Shown: in pieces, positions 16,633 through 25,585 of the stretch
Layout: each line of letters begins with the position of its first letter
How positions within the stretch are numbered: the first letter of the stretch is position 1
Source of the DNA: Haliea sp.
Lineage (GTDB): Bacteria; Pseudomonadota; Gammaproteobacteria; Pseudomonadales; Halieaceae
Length of the DNA stretch: 64,000 nt
Assembly: GCA_016704305.1 (NCBI GenBank)
Contig: JADJAL010000036.1
Coordinates: 1-64,000 of the forward strand
Direction of reading: 5' to 3'
Position numbers and translations under genes: made by a program
The notes under the pieces: model-generated
What the model saw: the letters and a program-made list of their open reading frames with translations, nothing else
The model's database searches: none
Told to the model about the DNA's origin: nothing

Positions 16633-18243
16633 CTAACGATAATCGCTTGGATCCAGCTGGTATTTACGCAACTTGGCCCGCAGCGTGCTCGGGTTGATCC
16701 GCAGCAGCTGTGCTGCCCCTCGCGGCCCATCGATGCGACCCCGGGCAGCGGCCAGCGCTCTGGCGAGGTGGGCGCTGATAACCGTATCCAGCGGTTCCAG
16801 CGATCCATCGTGCGCGGCGGCGGGAGGATCGGCCGCCGGATTGCGCATGCCACTGACCCGCCGGTTATGCTGCGCGCCCAGTGCGCTTTCGAGGTCCAGT
16901 GCGTGCCCGTGCCCGAGGATCACCGCGCGCTCCAGCACGGAGCCCAGTTCCCGCACATTGCCCGGCCAGCGATATCCCAACAGTTTTTCGACGTCGCTGC
17001 GTAGTACGGGTGGCGTCGGCACGCCCAGGCGGTGGGCGGCGCGCTGCACCAGGTGGCGGGCCAGCGGTTCGATGTCTTCAGGGCGTTCGTGCAGCGGCGG
17101 GATGATGATCGGGAAGACCGCCAGCCGGTACCACAAGTCCTCGCGGAAATGGCCTTCCTGCACCATCAGCGGCAAATCCCTGTGCGTGGCGGCGATCAAG
17201 CGGACGTCGACCTGGATGTCGCGCTCGCTGCCCACCCGCTGGATAATCCCGTCCTGTAGCACGCGCAGCAACCGCACCTGCGCTGCCAGTGGCAGTTCGC
17301 CGACCTCGTCGAGAAACAACGTGCCGCCGTCCGCGCGCTCGAACCAGCCGCGGCGGCTGCCCAGCGCGCCGGTGAAACTGCCTTTCTCGTGGCCGAACAA
17401 TTCCGAATCAATCAGGTCGGGCGGCAGCGCACCGCAATTGACGCGCACGAACGGGCCCGAGGTACGCAGCGAGCGCTCGTGAACGGCGCGGGCGATCACC
17501 TCCTTGCCTGAACCGGTCTCGCCCAGCAGCAGCACGCTCGCATCCGTGGTGGCGACCTGTGCGGCGCGCTGCATGACCGCTTGCAGCCCACTGTCGATGC
17601 CCACGATGGTGTCGCCCATGCTCTCCTTGCCGAGGCGCAGCAACAGCACCTGTTTGTCCGCCTCCGCCGCCGCGCCGAGGCGCTGGATCTCGCGAAGCCG
17701 TTGGTCGTTTTCAATTATGGCTGAAAGGGGCGGCAGGGCTTCTGTCAGTACCTGCTGGTGCAGCGACGAAAACGTCTCGAAGGGATGACTGACAAACCTG
17801 ACCAGGGACAGCAGTCCCGATCGGTGCACCAGCGGGGCCAACAGCACTGCACTGCCCTGCGGGATATCCGCCAGATGGCGAAATGGCCCCGCCACTGTCT
17901 GTCCGGGTTCGTGGAGGGCGCAAGCTTCCTCACCTGCCCAGCGCAGCAGTGCGGGCATGCTCGCCGCGTCGATACCGCTCGCCCTGTGGGCTGCGTCCAT
18001 GCCCGCACTGGCGGTCCATTTGGCCAGCGTTAGCAGTTCATGCTGGTCTGGCTGCACGGCCTCGATCCGCAGTTCCGCCAGTGGTACATGGTCCAGGATT
18101 TCGCGCAGGAACAGCGGCAGCGATTCCTGCAAGGTGTCGTGGTTGCTGGCCTCGGCCCAGAGTCGTAATAAAAGGCCTTCTCGATTTCCTGTCACCTGTT
18201 TCACCTCATGAGCAAGCCTGTCGCCCAGCCTATGATTCGCCAT
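16633..18243 (-). CDS. Sigma-54-dependent activator with GAF-like sensor
   Basis: This is a 536-residue bacterial enhancer-binding protein. Residues 1-190 form a GAF-like sensory region without a phospho-acceptor receiver domain. The AAA+ core follows, with Walker A GETGSGKE (241-248), the sigma-54 contact loop GSFTGA (288-293) and Walker B TLFLDE (308-313). A Fis-type helix-turn-helix lies at about 500-535 (RGAAQLLRINPSTLRAKL). It is transcribed divergently from the sulfate uptake operon, whose first gene has a perfect -24/-12 promoter, so it is the obvious activator of that operon. The layout resembles NorR/SfnR-type regulators; the effector, perhaps a sulfur metabolite, is unknown. Confidence 0.92.
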   Translation of the reverse strand: MANHRLGDRLAHEVKQVTGNREGLLLRLWAEASNHDTLQESLPLFLREILDHVPLAELRIEAVQPDQHELLTLAKWTASAGMDAAHRASGIDAASMPALLRWAGEEACALHEPGQTVAGPFRHLADIPQGSAVLLAPLVHRSGLLSLVRFVSHPFETFSSLHQQVLTEALPPLSAIIENDQRLREIQRLGAAAEADKQVLLLRLGKESMGDTIVGIDSGLQAVMQRAAQVATTDASVLLLGETGSGKEVIARAVHERSLRTSGPFVRVNCGALPPDLIDSELFGHEKGSFTGALGSRRGWFERADGGTLFLDEVGELPLAAQVRLLRVLQDGIIQRVGSERDIQVDVRLIAATHRDLPLMVQEGHFREDLWYRLAVFPIIIPPLHERPEDIEPLARHLVQRAAHRLGVPTPPVLRSDVEKLLGYRWPGNVRELGSVLERAVILGHGHALDLESALGAQHNRRVSGMRNPAADPPAAAHDGSLEPLDTVISAHLARALAAARGRIDGPRGAAQLLRINPSTLRAKLRKYQLDPSDYR

Positions 18244-18289
18244 ATTTGGTAATTAAGCGTCTTATATAACAGCTATATATCGCCAAATA
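18243..18289. promoter_or_regulatory. Candidate activator binding region with inverted repeats
   Basis: In the divergent gap, TATTTGG (18243-18249) is mirrored by CCAAATA (18283-18289). Between them lies a tighter palindrome, TATATA-ACAGC-TATATA (18263-18279). They are 80-130 bases upstream of the sigma-54 promoter, the usual distance for an enhancer-type site, and also cover the activator's own start region, which would suit autoregulation. The AT-rich base content makes chance repeats possible. Confidence 0.35.
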
Positions 18290-18369
18290 AAACGGAATTA
18301 ATACCGACGACTATCCCGGTAAATAAATAAGTTTATGATTTATATAGATAAAAAATTTCCACAAGACAT

Positions 18370-18385
18370 TGGCACGCCGCTTGCG
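18370..18385 (+). promoter_or_regulatory. Sigma-54 (-24/-12) promoter of sulfate operon
   Basis: TGGCACGCCGCTTGC carries the invariant GG (18371-18372) and GC (18383-18384) separated by exactly ten bases, within the full consensus TGGCAC-N5-TTGC. Transcription should start near 18395, giving a leader of about 25 bases to the oscA ATG. The neighbouring divergent gene encodes a sigma-54 activator. Confidence 0.88.
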
Positions 18386-18420
18386 CTAGGCAAACCAGAA
18401 CCTCAACAGTGAAGCTGCTC

Positions 18421-18627
18421 ATGCAACAACCCAATGACACAGATTTTGCCTCAGCCTGGGGCAAGATCGCGCAGGCACTCTCCAACCTGAGGTTCGGGAC
18501 CGTGGAAATCACGGTTCATGACGGGCGCATCGTACAGATCGAGCGCCGCGAGAAGTTGCGGCTGGATTCTCCTGCCGCGCAGGTCTCGGCCAAACCTACC
18601 CATAAATCAAATCCCAAATCGGACTGA
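18421..18627 (+). CDS. oscA: OscA-like small protein (DUF2292/YezD family)
   Basis: This is a 68-residue protein whose core, LSNLRFGTVEITVHDGRIVQIERREKLRL (listed here as three joined motifs: a short helix, a beta hairpin and a basic strand), is typical of the DUF2292/OscA family. In pseudomonads OscA is needed for use of organosulfur sources under oxidative or chromate stress and is encoded next to sulfate transport genes. The same linkage holds here. The ATG at 18421 was preferred over the GTG at 18409 because GAAG lies six bases upstream. It is the first gene after the sigma-54 promoter. Confidence 0.8.
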   Translation: MQQPNDTDFASAWGKIAQALSNLRFGTVEITVHDGRIVQIERREKLRLDSPAAQVSAKPTHKSNPKSD

Positions 18628-18674
18628 CTGGTCAACCAGAAGCCATGGACACCATGCAAAAGGAAGACACAGTC

Positions 18675-20032
18675 ATGTATAAACCCACCCAAATTGCTGC
18701 TGGCCTGTTGGCTGGCAGCTTGCTGAGCAGCGGCGCCAGCGCCGCGACCACAGCCGAGCTTGAGCAGCGCATCCAGGAACTGGAGCAGACAGTACGGTTG
18801 CTCAGTCGTAAACAGGAGGTTTCCGAGGAAGTCTACGTCGCGGACAAAACCAGGGCCGCCACCAACGGCACCGTGAAGGCGGGCCCCGATGGCTTCGCGC
18901 TGGTCAGCCCCGATAAAAGGCCGAACTCAAATTCCGCGGCCTGATGCAGTTCGACGGCCGCTTCGGTGTCGATGATGACAAGGACAATGACACCTTCCTG
19001 TTCCGCCGCCTGCGACCGACCATCGACGGCAAGATCGGCGACGTCTCCTGGCGCATAACGCCCGAGTTCGCCAACGATGATGCCGACCTTGTCGACGGCT
19101 ACATCGACTACAAGACGCCGGCACCCGTCGTTGTGCGCGCCGGCCAGTACAAGGCTCCGGTCGGCCTCGAACGGTTGCAGTCCGGCAGCGCGATCGTGTT
19201 CCTCGAGCGTGCGTTCCCGACGGAACTCGCGCCGAACCGCGACCGCGGCTTTGCGGCGTATTCAACCCTGCTCGATAACCGCCTGAGCCTGGAGATCTCC
19301 GGCTCCAACGGCACGCCCGATGGACGCGACGCCACCAACGTCGATTTTGACGGCGAGCCGGAAGTTGCGGCGCGCATCTTCTTCGAACCCGTTCCCGGCA
19401 TCGGCTTCGGCATTGCCGGTACGCATGGCGAGAAGATCAGCGAGAACGACACGCGCACGGCCTCGACCAGTAACGCCAACGCCTTCCTGCCGCGCTACCG
19501 CAGCCCGGCGCAGAACACGATATTCCAGTACAACACGGGCGCCCTCGCCGACGGCGATCACACACGCTTCACGCCGCAGGCCTACGCCTACGTGGGGCCG
19601 TTTGGCGTAATGGCCGAGTACATCGAGTCGACACAGGAAGTGGGCTTTGAGTCCGACACCCAGGCGTTCTCCAGCGACGATTTCACCAACAAGGCAGCGC
19701 AGATCACCGCCGTCTGGTCGATCACCGGTGAGGACCAAAGCTTCAAGGGCATCAAACCCAAGAACCCGGGGCTCAATGCAGGCGCCTGGGAGCTGGCGTT
19801 GCGTTACTCCACGCTTGAAGTCGACGACACGATTTTCGATCTGGGATTTTCAGATCCGAACAAAAACGTGCAACAAGCGGATGAAGCGGCCATTGGCGTC
19901 AACTGGGTGATCACACAGAACGTGAAACTGATGGCCAACTACACCCACACGACTTTCGATGGCGGGGCCTCGAAGGGCGGCGACCGTGAAGACGAAGAAG
20001 TGTTCTCTACACGCGTGCAACTTAACTACTGA
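18675..20032 (+). pseudogene. Phosphate-selective-type porin (OprO/OprP family), frameshifted
   Basis: This is an outer-membrane porin of the sulfate operon. The first frame gives a signal peptide (LLSSGASAAT cut near residue 25) and a coiled-coil stretch (TTAELEQRIQELEQTVRLL) typical of this porin family. At a four-A run (18915-18918) the frame breaks and stops at 18944. Adding one base restores KAELKFRGLMQFDGRFG and the remaining 16-strand barrel, which ends ...FSTRVQLNY. The restored length is about 452 residues, normal for the family. The start at 18675 has AGGAAG eight bases upstream. In this operon it probably passes sulfate or organosulfonates rather than phosphate (inference from neighbours). 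Confidence 0.85.
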
Positions 20033-20061
20033 CCACACGACCATAAACTGGAGTATGAAAC

Positions 20062-21107
20062 ATGAAACGTACAATACAATTTCTCACCCTCGCGCTGGCG
20101 CTCGGCGTCGGCTCGGCGACCGCCGAGGACGTAGAGCTGCTCAACGTCTCGTACGACCCGACGCGGGAGCTCTATTCGGAGTACAACCCCGCATTCGCGG
20201 CGTACTGGAAAGAGAAAACCGGCGACACCGTCACTATCAACCAGTCACACGGCGGCTCCGGCAAGCAGGCTCGCTCGGTGGTCGATGGTCTTGAGGCCGA
20301 CGTGGTGACACTGGCGCTCGCTGCGGATATTGACGCCGTGGCGGCCAAGGGCTTGCTGCCGACAGATTGGCAGCAGAGCCGCGCGCACAACAGCTCGCCG
20401 TATACCTCGACCATCGTGTTTCTCGTGAGAAAGGGCAACCCGAAGGGTATCAAGGACTGGGACGACGTCGCGAAACCAGGCGTCGTCGTAGTGACGCCCA
20501 ATCCCAAAACCTCGGGTGGCGCGCGCTGGAACTACCTCGCCGCGTGGGCCTACGCGAAGAAAAAAACCGGCAGTGACGAAGGGGCCAAGCAGTTCGTCAC
20601 CGAACTCTTCCGCAACGCGCCGATACTCGATACTGCAGCGCGCGGCTCAACCATCACCTTCGTGCAGCGCGAGATCGGTGATGTGCTGCTGGCATGGGAG
20701 AACGAGGCGTTCCTGTCCGTCAACGAACTGGGGCCGGACAAGTTTGAAATCGTGGTGCCCTCGCTCTCGGTGCTGGCGGAGCCGCCGGTCGCTACTGTGA
20801 ACCAGATCGCGCGCAAGCACGGCACGCTGGAAGTCGCGAGCGCCTACCTCGACTATCTCTATTCGCCAGGGGCCAGCGCATGGCGGCGCGGCATTATTAC
20901 CGCCCGGCACCCGCACACGCCGATCCCGCCGATATCGCCCGTTTCCCGCAACTGGAACTGGTGTCGATCGACGCATTTGGCGGCTGGCCCAAGGTGCAAC
21001 AGGAGCACTTTGCCGACGGCGGTATCTTCGACCAGATCTTCTCGGGCCGCCGCCAGGAGCGCCGTGACCGTGACAACAGCCGCATCCAGCAAGTGAGTTT
21101 CGCATGA
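20062..21107 (+). CDS. sbp: Sulfate/thiosulfate-binding periplasmic protein, C-terminus frameshifted
   Basis: This is the solute receptor of the sulfate ABC importer. It has a signal peptide (residues 1-21), the family start LLNVSYDPTRELY, NQSHGGSGKQARSV, and NPKTSGGARWNYLAAW near the sulfate-binding loops. The frame is correct to about residue 270 (YLYSPGA); it then drifts into an Arg/Ser/Thr-rich tail ending at 21096. The next frame from about 20875 gives the true family C-terminus (HYYRPAP, FPQLELVSIDAFGGW, IFDQIF) and stops at a TGA overlapping the cysT ATG (21104-21107). One base appears to be missing in the GGGGCC at 20869-20874. The coordinates cover the restored gene. Confidence 0.9.
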
Positions 21108-21988
21108 CATCAATGCCCCACAGCACCCTTGCGCGCACGCGGGGTACCGCGTTCGCCGCTGCCCGGCTTCGCTCGCGTTCGGCTTTACCCTGTTCTGGCT
21201 TGGGCCTGATCGTACTGATTCCGCTGGCGGGCGTGTTCTTCAAGGCCGCGACGCTCGGCCCCGCCGAGATCTGGAACATCGTCAGCTCCGAGCGCGTGCT
21301 CGCGGCGCTCAAATTATCGTTTGGCACCGCACTGCTCGCCGCGCTGCTGAACGCGGTGTTCGGCCTGCTGGTTGCGTGGGTTTTCGTGCGCTACGAATTC
21401 CCTGGCAAACGCCTGTTCGATGCAGCGATCGATCTGCCGTTCGCGCTGCCCACCGCAGTGGCGGGCATCGCGCTGACCGCGCTCTACGCTGGCAACGGCT
21501 GGATCGGCAGCCTGCTGGAACCGCTGGGATTGAAGGTCGCATACACACCGCTCGGTATCGTAGTCGCGCTGACTTTCATCGGCCTGCCTTTCGTGGTGCG
21601 CACGGTGGAGCCGGTGCTGCGCGACGCGGAGAAGGAATTCGAAGAGGCCGCCGCCTCGCTGGGTGCGAGGCGCTGGCAGACCATCTGGCGGGTAATCCTG
21701 CCGAGTATCCTGCCGTCGCTGCTCACGGGTTTTGCGCTTGCGTTTGCGCGCGGCGTGGGCGAGTACGGCTCGGTCATTTTTATCGCCGGCAATATCCCCT
21801 TCGTGTCCGAGATTGCGCCGCTGCTGATCGTGATCCGTTTGGAAGAGTTCAACTACGCCGCCGCCACGACCGTCGCCGCCACCATGCTCGTGGTGTCGTT
21901 CGCGATGCTGCTGGTGATCAATGTCCTGCAAGCCTGGTCCAACCGCCACAGCATTCGCCACGCGCCAACCGCGATCAAGGAGAAATGA
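21104..21988 (+). CDS. cysT: Sulfate ABC transporter permease CysT
   Basis: This is an inner-membrane permease of the CysTWA sulfate/thiosulfate importer, about 294 residues with six helices. The EAA-loop motif EEAAASLGARRWQTIWRVILP lies in the second half, with the conserved ARGVGEYGSVIFIAGNIP before the last helices. The first 40 residues look scrambled (RLRSRSALPCSGLG); the neighbouring frame over about 21165-21205 instead encodes SLAFGFTLFWLG, the conserved first-helix text, and then the annotated frame resumes with LIVLIPLAG. A pair of compensating indels is therefore likely. The start overlaps the sbp stop, supporting translational coupling. Confidence 0.92.
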   Translation: MTSMPHSTLARTRGTAFAAARLRSRSALPCSGLGLIVLIPLAGVFFKAATLGPAEIWNIVSSERVLAALKLSFGTALLAALLNAVFGLLVAWVFVRYEFPGKRLFDAAIDLPFALPTAVAGIALTALYAGNGWIGSLLEPLGLKVAYTPLGIVVALTFIGLPFVVRTVEPVLRDAEKEFEEAAASLGARRWQTIWRVILPSILPSLLTGFALAFARGVGEYGSVIFIAGNIPFVSEIAPLLIVIRLEEFNYAAATTVAATMLVVSFAMLLVINVLQAWSNRHSIRHAPTAIKEK

Positions 21989-21989
21989 C

Positions 21990-22867
21990 ATGAACCTGCT
22001 AACCCCGTCCTGCTCGCAAGGGCGCCGCTGCGCTCCGCCACCACGGAGCCACCTCTGGTCCGCTACCTGCTGACCGCGCTGGCGCTGGCGTTTCTCGCGG
22101 CGTTCCTGTTGCTGCCGCTGGTGTTGGTGTTTGCCGAGGCGCTGCGCAATGGCCTCGGCACTTACGTCAAGGCGATCACCGATCCTGATGCGCTGTCCGC
22201 CATCAAGCTGACGCTGATCGCGGCCGGCATCGCGGTGCCCGCTAACCTGGTGTTTGGCGTCGCCGCAGCCTGGGCGATCGCCAAATTTGAGTTTCGCGGC
22301 AAGACCTTCCTGACCACGCTGATCGACCTGCCGTTCTCCGTCTCGCCCGTGGTCGCGGGCCTGATCTATGTGCTGATGTTCGGCGCGTCGGGCTGGGCGC
22401 GGCCACTGCTGGATACCGCCGACATACAGATCATCTTCGCGGTGCCCGGCATCGTGCTGGCCACAATCTTCGTGACCTTTCCGTTCATCGCGCGGGAACT
22501 GATCCCGCTGATGCAGCAGCAGGGCACGGATGATGAACAGGCGGCACTGAGTCTGGGCGCCAACGGCTGGCAGACCTTCTGGTACGTCACCCTGCCGAAT
22601 GTGAAATGGGCGCTGTTGTATGGCGTGCTGCTCTGCAACGCGCGGGCGATGGGCGAGTTCGGCGCGGTGTCGGTGGTTTCCGGGCACATCCGGGGTCAAA
22701 CCAACACCATGCCGCTGCACGTGGAGATCCTGTACAACGAATACAACTTCGCTGCCTCCTTCGCGGTGGCCTCGCTGCTCGCCGGCCTGGCGCTGCTTAC
22801 CCTTGCATTGAAGTCCTTCCTGGAGGCGCGCCACGGCAGTGAACTGGCGCGCAGCCAGAAACACTAG
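21990..22867 (+). CDS. cysW: Sulfate ABC transporter permease CysW, frameshift at codon 4
   Basis: This is the second permease of the sulfate importer. The uninterrupted frame (from about 22003) encodes the N-terminal segment APLRSATTEPPLVRYLL, six helices, and the EAA-type loop DEQAALSLGANGWQTFWYVTLP. The likely start is the ATG at 21990, which has AAGGAG upstream, but MNLL is out of frame with the rest; one extra A at 22001-22002 would restore MNLLNPVLL and join them. As written, translation from that ATG stops after about 27 codons, and only internal starts (for example TTG 22109) are in frame. Restored length is about 292 residues, normal for CysW. Confidence 0.9.
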
Positions 22868-22898
22868 GCAACTATCCAATCGAACTAGCCAATTCAAT

Positions 22899-22924
22899 TA
22901 TCGAATCCAACTATCGAATCCAAC
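22899..22924. repeat. Perfect 13-bp tandem repeat between cysW and cysA
   Basis: TATCGAATCCAAC is present twice in tandem (22899-22911 and 22912-22924), with a degenerate relative at about 22871-22884. It fills the 73-base gap before the cysA start codon. It may be a slippage product; a role in translation or mRNA processing is not visible. Confidence 0.75.
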
Positions 22925-22940
22925 TACGCAGGCATTGCAT

Positions 22941-24071
22941 ATGGAAATTTTAGTTAACAATATCAACAAGCACTTCGGCGCGTTCAGTGCGCTGAAAAAC
23001 GTTGACCTCACCATCAGGTCGGGTGAACTGATCGCGCTGCTAGGGCCCTCCGGTTCCGGCAAAACCACGCTGCTGCGCATTATTGCCGGCCTGGATTACG
23101 CGGATACCGGCACGGTGTCTTTCGGTGGCGTGGACATGGCTGGTACGCCATTGCGTGAACGCCAGATCGGCTTCGTCTTCCAGCACTACGCGCTGTTCAA
23201 GCACATGACAGTGCGGGAAAACGTCAGCTTTGGCCTGTCCGTTCTGCCGCGCGGCAAGCGTCCACAGAAATGGTTAATCGCCGACCGCGCGGATGAACTG
23301 CTGGAGTTGGTGCAGCTCGCCGATTTAGGCGACCGCTATCCACACCAGTTATCCGGCGGCCAGCGCCAGCGCGTCGCCCTGGCGCGAGCGCTCGCGATCG
23401 AGCCGAAAGTACTGCTGCTCGACGAGCCGTTTGGCGCGCTCGATGCGAAGGTGCGCAAGGAACTGCGGCAGTGGTTGCGCGAGCTGCATTTGCAGACGGG
23501 CGTGACCACTATCTTCGTCACCCACGATCAGGAAGAAGCGCTGGAACTGGCTGACCGTGTCGTAATCATGGAGAAGGGCACCATCGCACAGGTGGACACC
23601 GTTGATCGGGTGTACGAACACCCGGCCTCGCCGTTTGTGTTCGATTTCATGGGCAGCACCAACATCATTCCCGCTTCGTTGCACGGGCGGGAACTGTATC
23701 TCGATGGCAAGCTCGTCGCCACGCTGTCGGGTTCCATCCTCCCCGGCGGCGCTGTCGATATCTACGTGCGTCCGGGCGACCTGCGGGCCACCGGCGAGCA
23801 CAGCGAGGGAGTTGAAGTGATGGTCAAGAGCGTGCAGCGCACAGGCCCGCTGGTCCGCGCCAGCGTGACGTTGGCCTCCAATGACCAGCCTCTGATCGTG
23901 GAGCTACCGCACCTGCATCACGATGTGCCGCGCTTTCGCGAGGGTTCGCGCCTGTACCTGCGCCTGATGCAATACAGTGTGTTTCCCAGCGCCGATCGCC
24001 TGGCCAGTCGGGACAGCGTGGAGAAGCCCACGCTGATCGGGCGCGAGCGGGTGCGCGAGGCGTTGCCGTGA
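22941..24071 (+). CDS. cysA: Sulfate ABC transporter ATPase CysA
   Basis: This is a 376-residue ATP-binding subunit that powers CysTW. It has Walker A GPSGSGKTTLL (about 36-46), Q-loop FVFQHYALF, ABC signature LSGGQRQRVALARAL, Walker B VLLLDEPFGALD and H-loop FVTHDQEEALELADR. The C-terminal ~120 residues form the TOBE-like regulatory domain found in CysA/MalK-type proteins. The ATG at 22941 starts exactly at the family N-terminus (MEILVNNINKHFG); the longer frame from 22839 overlaps cysW. It is the last gene of the operon and converges with a diguanylate cyclase gene. Confidence 0.95.
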   Translation: MEILVNNINKHFGAFSALKNVDLTIRSGELIALLGPSGSGKTTLLRIIAGLDYADTGTVSFGGVDMAGTPLRERQIGFVFQHYALFKHMTVRENVSFGLSVLPRGKRPQKWLIADRADELLELVQLADLGDRYPHQLSGGQRQRVALARALAIEPKVLLLDEPFGALDAKVRKELRQWLRELHLQTGVTTIFVTHDQEEALELADRVVIMEKGTIAQVDTVDRVYEHPASPFVFDFMGSTNIIPASLHGRELYLDGKLVATLSGSILPGGAVDIYVRPGDLRATGEHSEGVEVMVKSVQRTGPLVRASVTLASNDQPLIVELPHLHHDVPRFREGSRLYLRLMQYSVFPSADRLASRDSVEKPTLIGRERVREALP

Positions 24072-24255
24072 GGTGGCGCCGTCTCGCAGACACGATGGAC
24101 GCGGAATCACTGGATGCAGCACCTCTGCTGTCGCCTGGTGTGGATGTCCAATAGTGGTTGCCACGAACATGGTCACGGCGCATGTTGCTGGCCACGAATC
24201 GTGAGTAGTGGCAAACGGTCGAGCGATTGGAACGGCCTCTGGCCCGCATCCCGCA

Positions 24256-25206
24256 TTATTTGACGGTATTGCGACCACTGTTCTTTGCTGCGTAAAGCGC
24301 TTGATCGGCGCGCTGCAGCAGCTTTTCCATTTGCTCGCCGTGCTGAAGATCTGCCACTCCGATACTGCAGGTAAATTGAATACCGTCCGCCGAAGTTTTT
24401 TCAATTCTGTCTCGATAGCGCTCTGCCAATATTAGTGCTGTCTCATAGTCGGTATTGGGCAGCACGATGACAAATTCTTCTCCGCCGATACGGCCGATAA
24501 AATCAGTTTTGCGGCTGCAATCATTCAAGGAGTCTGCGGAAGCCTTGAGGACATTATCTCCGGCCTGGTGTCCATACTCATCGTTTATGTGTTTGAAATG
24601 ATCGAAGTCCAGCATCAAGACGCACAACGGCTGTTGCTGTCGTTGCGCTCTCCCTATCTCAATATCAAGCACCCGAGTAAGTTCTCTGCGATTCAACAAA
24701 TTCGTCAGGGAATCTCTGGACGCAAGCTTTTCAAGATCGCGCGTGCGTTCAGCCACCTTCGCTTCGAGCGATGTGTTGTTTTCAATAAGCGCTAGCTTCG
24801 CCTGTTGCAGCTCTTCGACTTTATTTGCCATATCAAATCTGGAAGGCAGTGCCACCAGTAACGGCAGCAGTCGCCACAGCACTATGGCCGTCGTAATAGA
24901 AATGAGCCCTGTTGCAATTTTGGCAAAACCCTCGATGTAGTAATAGCCATGCCAAATGTTGATGACGCTGATTATATGGGTGAGCCCGCAGAACAAAATG
25001 AAACTGGCAAATAAAAGGAAGAGCGAATTGAATCGAAGATCTTTGCGTATGATCACAAGACGTACGAGGACGAATGGGATCATGATATAGGCGAGCGCAG
25101 TCGTTACATCGCCAGCCACATGCAGAAAGAGTAGATCTTCTTGCCACAAAAAGCAGTGGCCGTGGGGCATGAAGCTGCCGTCCAAGAATTTGTCTGCGAA
25201 TGTCAT
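24256..25206 (-). CDS. Diguanylate cyclase with ethylene-receptor-like membrane domain
   Basis: This 316-residue protein pairs a three-helix membrane sensor with a GGDEF enzyme that makes cyclic di-GMP. Residues 13-122 resemble the ethylene-binding domain of plant ETR1 and cyanobacterial Slr1212: HGHCFLW, then GDVTTALAYIMIPF (Asp33), then FILFCGLTH (Ile70, Cys73, His77), with the Cys-x3-His pair that holds Cu(I) in ETR1. A coiled coil (128-160) leads to the GGDEF domain with metal Asp200, active-site GGEEF at 241-245, and an RxxD feedback site at 232-235. Catalytic residues are intact. The sensed ligand is inferred from homology only. The gene stands alone, convergent with cysA. Confidence 0.9.
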   Translation of the reverse strand: MTFADKFLDGSFMPHGHCFLWQEDLLFLHVAGDVTTALAYIMIPFVLVRLVIIRKDLRFNSLFLLFASFILFCGLTHIISVINIWHGYYYIEGFAKIATGLISITTAIVLWRLLPLLVALPSRFDMANKVEELQQAKLALIENNTSLEAKVAERTRDLEKLASRDSLTNLLNRRELTRVLDIEIGRAQRQQQPLCVLMLDFDHFKHINDEYGHQAGDNVLKASADSLNDCSRKTDFIGRIGGEEFVIVLPNTDYETALILAERYRDRIEKTSADGIQFTCSIGVADLQHGEQMEKLLQRADQALYAAKNSGRNTVK

Positions 25207-25585
25207 ATCCAGCGTATCTCCGGCAAAAAATATGGTCTGATCCGGCTCCGTTTGGCGACATTAATAAAGTCTGTTGGAGGCAAGCTGAAACCCATTCTTG
25301 AAAAGGCTGATTCCAAAGGATTTTTAACGGCCCTGATCCTAATGGCGCTGACTTAAGCTTCACCAGAATGCTAACACCATTGGTCTGAATGGCCGCTATA
25401 GAAAAAATTAAGCCATTGGTGTGGCTGGTGAGGTTGATGTCGGGCGGCGTAGCGAACCCATGGCTGACCGGGCCTATGTCATGGTGATCGCGCATTGCCG
25501 CGGCATCCGGCGGCCGATTTAGATTGTCTCTGCCGCGTATCTGTCTACACTGTTAGCCCATCTCACCGGCATAGATAATTCGATA
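25207..25585. other. Intergenic region between two divergent genes
   Basis: No supported gene lies here; short open frames on both strands lack family resemblance. The region should hold the promoters of the diguanylate cyclase (leftward) and the DUF1330-like lipoprotein (rightward). A modest sigma-70 candidate for the latter is TTGTCT (25524-25529), a 16-base spacer and TACACT (25546-25551). Confidence 0.4.

Noticed and set aside
21314..22897. 527-codon minus-strand open frame opposite cysT and cysW
   Set aside because: Composition is Gln/Arg/His-rich and lies fully antisense to clear permease genes; a shadow frame.
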